Source: Plazaster borealis (taxonomy: Eukaryota > Echinodermata > Asteroidea > Forcipulatida > Labidiasteridae). Taken from it: 64,000 bases of DNA. Within the stretch, counting starts at the first letter, position 1. Each line of letters starts with the position of its first letter. Position numbers and translations under genes: made by a program. The notes beneath the pieces are model-generated. The model made no database searches. It worked only from the letters and a program-made list of their open reading frames with translations, and was not told the DNA's origin. Below, piece after piece: positions 59,301 through 64,000 of this stretch. The stretch is taken from positions 11,856,773 through 11,920,772 of the forward strand of contig CM037467.1 of NCBI GenBank assembly GCA_021014325.1, read 5' to 3'.

Positions 59301-62300
59301 GCCTCCACGCCGTTCCACATGAGCGATACCAAGATGAAGTAGAGCCGTAGGATGTTGGCCATACGGCACCCGATGGTGGTATTGGAGAAGAGCGTCGACG
59401 CTAAGAGGATGATGATGAGGAGTATGATGGACACGCACATGTTGATTAAGATCAGGGTGGGTCTGCCCCGGCGGACTTTGCTGCGTTTCGAAAAGAAAAA
59501 GAAGATGATTTTTTAATATTCCGGACAAACTCATGGTGGCGCCCTATATTGTCCCGGCTTGGGATTATTACTAATTTTGTGCTTTGGAAGATCTTTACAA
59601 CATTTTCTACAGTGGTTACGGCTAGATCACTGTATTTGCCTATTCTTCAAATTGTAGTTTGCCAACACCACAACAATGTAACAGCGCCACCAGGAGCCTT
59701 ACATTTTTTTATTTGAAATAACATACAGGTCATAGGTCATCTTTGCCAGTGGAAAGGCTCAAAGTTCAGCCACAGCCACACAGTTGTTCAATTCAGACAT
59801 AGCTGACAGAACTTTTTGGACGCAAAAGTGATATTACATCATAATTCTCTTCATTAGGGATCGAGGTTACTTACGGGAACACAGTGTACGTCATCAAGAC
59901 GAGAACAAGGCTGACGAGGGAGATGTAATACCCAATATAACAGAGAGCCGCCAACGTCATGTAGTAAGGAAAACTCTGTAAACAATAATCGCCATAATCA
60001 TTCAAAATTAATATAATCATAATAAATAGCATATTTGTAGAAACAAAAATGAAGATCTATTTTTCACTGCTGCGGCAACGTCAAGCAATTCATCGGTAAT
60101 CGATAACAATACATTTGCATTAATAATATGAAATATTATTTATCAACCTCAAAACTTTCACTTTCCTCAAAACTTGGACGTACAATAAAACTTACCATAA
60201 ATTCAAAGATGTCTTTTGGAACCTCCTGAGTTGTCTGTAACAAATACAGAAATCAAAATACTTCACGTTTAATGAAATAGTTTAATGAAAAAGTTTAAAA
60301 CAGTTTAATACTGTAATGGTAATGTTGTGCAAGAACCATTTATACAACTTGTACGTAAAGTGTTCCCGTAAGCCGAATGCACATCGAAACCACACCCTGA
60401 CAAAACAAAAATGTGAATTTAAGCAATTTTACCTGAGGTGGAACTGGTGTGGGTATAATATTCACGATTAGACCCAGAAGATCGAGGACTTTGCAGATAC
60501 AATCCGTTTGCTTTGAGTCGGTGAAGTTCAGAGTGCAGGATGAAGAATCCCACTCTAAATCGACTGTAATGAGACAAACATGTAAATAAAATATATAACT
60601 ATTAAACAAATGCATTTTCTCTCATTGTCATTATTTTGAATCCATAACAGTGTCCTCATTGAACATCAATCATTTGTCATTCCATGTATATACACTCATA
60701 ATACACAACAGTGCTCGAAATTCTCATACCTTTTAAGACATACCATATGGCCATCGACGCCATATTGTACAACCATTGAAAACACGCGCGGAATTAATAT
60801 ATAATCATCACCTACAAAGGGATCAGACTTTTTCCCCACACAGCCTCGATTTGGTTACATTGCTTTGAATGGAAGACAACACAAAATGGCTGCCTCGGCG
60901 ACTTACCTGTACGGAAACCTCCACGGATACCCTGGGTTTCGTTCCTGGAAAGACGGGCAGCTCCACACTGCAAGTCATCCCACGTAGACTGCGGACGGAA
61001 TTCAAAGTAAAAAATAATAAAAACATTCCAATGTTTCATCGATGAAGTACTTTTAAAAATATTATGTTTTCGATGTTTGAAACTTTGCATGGTGTGGAAA
61101 GTAAGAAGAAACTATAACAAATAAAGTTGCGGTTACAACCAGGTTTAAATGTCTTTTGGGGGGAGTGTTGGCTCTGAAAAGAGACGATGTGGTCTAGACT
61201 GTTTGAACATACTCTCTGCTCGTCTTCGCATGCTTCTGAAGACGAGCAGAGTATACTGTTCGAAACGTCGAGACCTCACTTATCAGAGCCAACACTCCTC
61301 CCAAAAGAGATTTAAACACGGTTGTACCCGCAAGTTTACTATAGTTATAGTTACTTCTTATGCTTTCGAAAAATTACTTTTAAGAACCAACTTTTTCTCC
61401 CGCCAAATTACACCCCGCTATTCATTTATAACTCACTTTGAAAACAAGAGACTGACTAGTATACCTCATTGTGTTGAGAGTGGTAGAACGTAATCAAGAA
61501 TGGCTCTTCCACCTGCTTGACTTCCACCCCATCTCTGTAGACCTTTGCGTACAGAAGTACGGTGTCCTCGAGAGGAATTCCACTCGTCAGGTCTCCCATG
61601 AAGAACTTGGTGTTGAAGTACACCGTGGCGGTGGTCCTGACAACCGGGATGGGGACGCTCATTGGCCTAATTTCGTCTGCGCCTTTGCCGTCCGGATCTC
61701 GAAGAAGACCTATATAAATGACGAAGGTTTATTCTATCAGACCCATTTTGCAAGACCTGCATTGGCTGACAGTGAAGAAGCGACTCGTCTACTAAACTCA
61801 TGCTTCTAAACTGTCAAGGTTCTCAATTGACTCTCACCAAGTTATCTACCGGAACGTGATCTCATCTGCATCAAGGAATCTTCTCGTACCCTATATAAGA
61901 TCAAACGCTGCTACCACCCAAGAAGGGGGAACCGTTAACACATGCGGCTATAGTGTTCATTCGCATACACAGCTCCGAACACACAACCGGCTCCCAACGC
62001 AATTTCAGGAATGCGAACTCACTAGATCTGTTCAAGAATTCACTAGTTAAAACCCATCTGCTTATAGCATGTGACTTTCAAACATTTCTCCTGCCAGTTG
62101 TTTCTCTTTATCTTGTGAAATGTTGTCATTCTGTTTTTTTGTATATAATGTTCATTAAATAAGTTGCATGCCTGTATAGCGCATTTGGATCTTGCGATGG
62201 ACGGAAAACGGTTTTACAAGAATGATTTTTCATTTCATTTCATTTATTCTGGTTGTGAAGCCAAGGACTCTCAGAAAAGCGAACTTAATCACTGTAGTAG

Positions 62301-63819
62301 CCAAGAACCAAATAGAGAGAAGACAAAGAAGGAAGTTTCAGTTTTAGATGTGGGAGGAAACCCCAGAGAATTATTCCAGGGAAAACCCACGCAGTCAGGT
62401 AGGGACTGAAAACCAAATCCACATTTTGCCCCGGCGTGATTCGAACCGGGGTCCTAGAGGTGGAAGGTGAGGAAAAATACCACTACGCCAATCCGGCCAC
62501 CGCTTGATTTATTATGCCTATTATTATTATTATCAAAATCTTAACCAAATTTTGTTTGCTATTTATCAAAAGATCGACATTGTGCCGAAGCTCATTAAAA
62601 GATTCGTTTTTACGTTAAACTCACCACTTAGCAAGTAGTACGGGAACCTAATCGTCGCCACTGTCTCAGCCTGGGACTCTGGCTTGAAGAAACTCAATTC
62701 AATCGGGAGCTGGAAGAAGTCTCGAGACGGCTCTTTAATGTCAATCATAATATTAGAGTAAGTGTGTTCCACACGTTTGCTGATGACGGGCAGTTTGACG
62801 TTGGCGGCGTAGATCTGGAGACTCCCTGCAATACTGTTGACGTCGACAACAAAAAAGTGGAGAATACCATAATGGGTGATTCACAATAGACCGTGCAAGT
62901 CTCGCGCTAATTCGACCATTTTTGGGACCACTTTAATTGGTCCCACGTAAATTGCTTTCAAGCGTGAAGGAAACAAACTTGCGCACTTTAACGGGTCCCA
63001 ATTTGTTCGAATACGCGCGAGACTTAATTGCACGATCTTTAGAGTGCGTCATCAAGAGCCGTTTAAACTAACTCCTAAGTCTTCATGATCATTGGGTGGC
63101 TCGAACATCTGACTTCAAATTTCGAGGCTCGTGAATAATGCCAAAAAATCTGGCTATTAGGCCGTATCCGAAATGGCGGCTACAGCTAAGGCTACGATTA
63201 TTATTACGACTGTTGCTAAGGATGTTGCTAAGGATGTCCTTTATACTTCAACGCATGATGACACGGAAATCTAGCCGTAGCCGTAGCTGTAGCCGCCAAT
63301 TTGGACACGGCCTCATGTCCTGGTATAGTTACGTGCCAGATGTACCTTTGACCTTGGTTGGTAGTACTGTGTGTGTACTGTACACGCCAAAGGTACACAC
63401 ACAAGTAGTATCACTACCAGTCTGGTGTATGCGTCATTGCATGTATGTCTATCAAATAAAATATTTTATATTTAAGACCAGTGCCTGTCTAAGTTTATCC
63501 TTGTGGATATAGACAGGGCACCAGTCTAGAACTTCGGTCAAAGACAGTTTATTTTAACCCACCTGTAGGTGGCGCTCTGCAGAGTCTCCAGGACAACCTC
63601 GTCGATCTTCAGAATGTTGTCGGCCATCGCAACGAGCTCCTCGCCGACGTCACTTTTCAACTGATATACGTCATCAACACCGGAAGTGATGCAGAGATCG
63701 ATGATGGACGCAGTCTGTTTGACGTCCTCCTTGGTCAGCTGGTCGGTGCGGGAGAGAAGTTCATTGGTCCGACGGAGCAGGACGATTATTGACGTCACGT
63801 TGACTTCTATATCATCAGC
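56351..63819 (-). CDS. Adhesion G-protein-coupled receptor (GAIN/GPS plus seven helices), 5' end beyond right edge
   Basis: Class B2 receptor at the cell surface; ligand unknown. Twelve exons read on the minus strand: 63819-63563, 62833-62625, 61709-61465, 60988-60907, 60563-60433, 60234-60196, 59975-59875, 59480-59218, 58485-58404, 58132-58011, 57095-56947, 56632-56351 (653 residues visible). The first three give a GAIN-type beta sandwich. The GPS region is LEWDSSSCTLNFTDSKQTDC followed by ICKVLDLLG, so the usual C-x-C-x-HLT is C-I-C-K-VLD. TM1 is AALCYIGYYISLVSLVLVL; TM3 follows GCRMANILRLYF with the typical MWNGVEAVHMY; TM4 starts AWGLPSLLIG; TM6 contains MGAVALLVLLGISWGFG; TM7 contains LSVAFQGFFIFIFHCV. 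The C-terminus has CCRMCHCPTC, likely palmitoylated, then a Ser/Thr/Pro-rich tail. I cannot assign a subfamily because the N-terminal modules lie outside the window. Confidence 0.9.
56700..56860 (+). mobile_element. MITE-like element, family P1 (fragment)
   Basis: Shows the P1 start (TTTGAAGGGACTGTATACGT, TTGGTAATTG) and a later AACCTGTGAAAATTTCG stretch. The rest is lost or diverged. It lies between the last two exons of the GPCR. Confidence 0.5.
57165..57422 (-). mobile_element. SINE-like element, family S2
   Basis: Shares GATTGTGAAGCCAGGGACAC, GAGAATTATTCCAGGGAAAA and GGGATTCGAACAGGGGTCCT with the copy at 62238. The tRNA-like head is at the right end on the minus strand. Confidence 0.75.
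57664..57915. mobile_element. Palindromic MITE-like element, family P2
   Basis: Ends GCTCTAAAACC and TTTTCTAGAGTG are inverted. Internal ATTTCTGGGTCAGTATGACC and CGGGTCAGCCTGACCCAG pairs are among the best conserved of the family. A partial fifth copy lies at 58864-58950. Confidence 0.82.
58210..58335 (+). mobile_element. MITE-like element, family P3
   Basis: Reads GTTTGCGGTAACACTATGTA, CTCTCTTATGAGTTGTGGTG and GATCGTCTCCAGGAGAAAG, the same order as the minus strand of 10288-10412. Decayed parts of the same kind occur near 38175 and 51290-51420. Confidence 0.6.
60735..60905. mobile_element. Inverted-repeat element, family P5 (diverged)
   Basis: ATATGGCCATCGACGCCATA at the left and AAATGGCTGCCTCGGCG at the right are weakly inverted. 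The interior CAGCCTCGATTTGGTTACAT resembles the copy at 49970. Confidence 0.45.
61130..61332. mobile_element. Full-length palindromic element of about 200 bp
   Basis: The outer arm (AAATGTCTTTTGGGGGGAGT, then GTTGGCTCTGA) is inverted at 61284-61318. The inner arm (ATACTCTCTGCTCGTCTTC) is inverted at 61234-61252 around a loop with GCATGCTTCT. It lies between two exons of the GPCR ectodomain. Confidence 0.83.
61737..62160 (+). pseudogene. Non-LTR retrotransposon 3' fragment (CR1/L2-like)
   Basis: The plus strand reads PILQDLHWLTVKKRLVY and then meets a stop. This is the well-known conserved motif just after the reverse transcriptase domain of CR1/L2/Rex-type elements. Later frames give NRLPTQFQE-like remnants of the usual LWN-LP region. 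Frameshifts and stops show that it is dead. It lies in an intron of the GPCR. Confidence 0.75.
62238..62507 (-). mobile_element. SINE-like element, family S2 (best-preserved copy)
   Basis: The minus strand begins with a tRNA-like head, GGCCGGATTGGCGTAGTGGT (box A), and a box-B-like CCGGTTCGAATCACG about 40 nt later, followed by the S2 body. Four copies of this family occur in the window. Confidence 0.8.
63095..63530 (+). mobile_element. Repeat family P6, with a nested palindromic P7 element
   Basis: It starts CGAACATCTGACTTCAAATT and ends with GACCAGTGCCTGTCTAAG paired to GACAGGGCACCAGTC, as at 45303-45700. A P7 element (63160-63312) with arms GGCCGTATCCGAAATGGCGG and CCGCCAATTTGGACACGGCC is inserted within it. 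It directly precedes a GPCR ectodomain exon. Confidence 0.72.
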
Positions 63820-64000
63820 CTATCACAGCAAAGGATTTTAGTCAATATATGGATCACTGCATAGAGCAAAAGCAATCGTACAATGACCACTTTTACTAAT
63901 AATCAACTACTCATATAGACAGCGGTCAAACCAGGGTATACACACAACTAAAAAAGAGCAATATTGGTGGTAGGGTTTCCGTTTCTGCCCACCACAACAA

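Overview
This is an animal nuclear genome window. Genes have many introns with GT-AG splice sites and AATAAA poly(A) signals, and long introns and intergenic DNA are crowded with small transposon-like repeats. The gene content (BBS12, TTC19, an adhesion GPCR, secreted CUB proteins, a proline iminopeptidase) together with the repeat families suggests a marine deuterostome. I think an echinoderm, probably a sea star, but that identification rests on recognising repeat style and was not tested by a search.

Left part (1-18.2 kb): the 3'-truncated TTC19-like gene (minus strand) stands head to head with a BBS12-like chaperonin gene (plus strand), with 337 bp between start codons. Downstream, in the same direction, is a seven-exon proline iminopeptidase (alpha/beta hydrolase, peptidase family S33) with a complete catalytic triad. 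These are three housekeeping-type functions: mitochondrial complex III assembly, ciliary BBSome assembly, and peptide trimming.

Middle part (24.3-53.2 kb): two tandem, same-strand, paralogous genes for secreted proteins. Each has a signal peptide, a short basic propeptide ending in a furin-like site, and one exon of exactly 216 nt coding for an eight-cysteine module with identical cysteine spacing in both. CUB domains follow (three in the first gene, five in the second), then a different low-complexity tail. All eight CUB domains lack the usual second disulfide pair. This pair is the most interesting feature of the window and looks like a lineage-specific extracellular matrix, egg-coat or defence family; the function is unknown.

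Right part (56.3-64 kb): a minus-strand adhesion GPCR, converging on the second CUB gene, with part of a GAIN domain, a GPS motif lacking the usual His-Leu-Thr cleavage triad, seven membrane helices and a cysteine-rich tail. Its 5' part lies beyond the right edge.

Between and inside the genes I find at least eight families of palindromic or inverted-repeat elements (MITE-like), two tRNA-derived SINE-like families, fragments of two non-LTR retrotransposons, a 160-bp tandem repeat, simple repeats and a G-rich (GGGGT)n run. The intergenic stretches 18.2-24.3, 34.5-39.8 and 54.1-56.3 kb hold no gene that I can support. All exon borders were derived by eye from reading frame, splice consensus and family resemblance; none was checked against transcripts.
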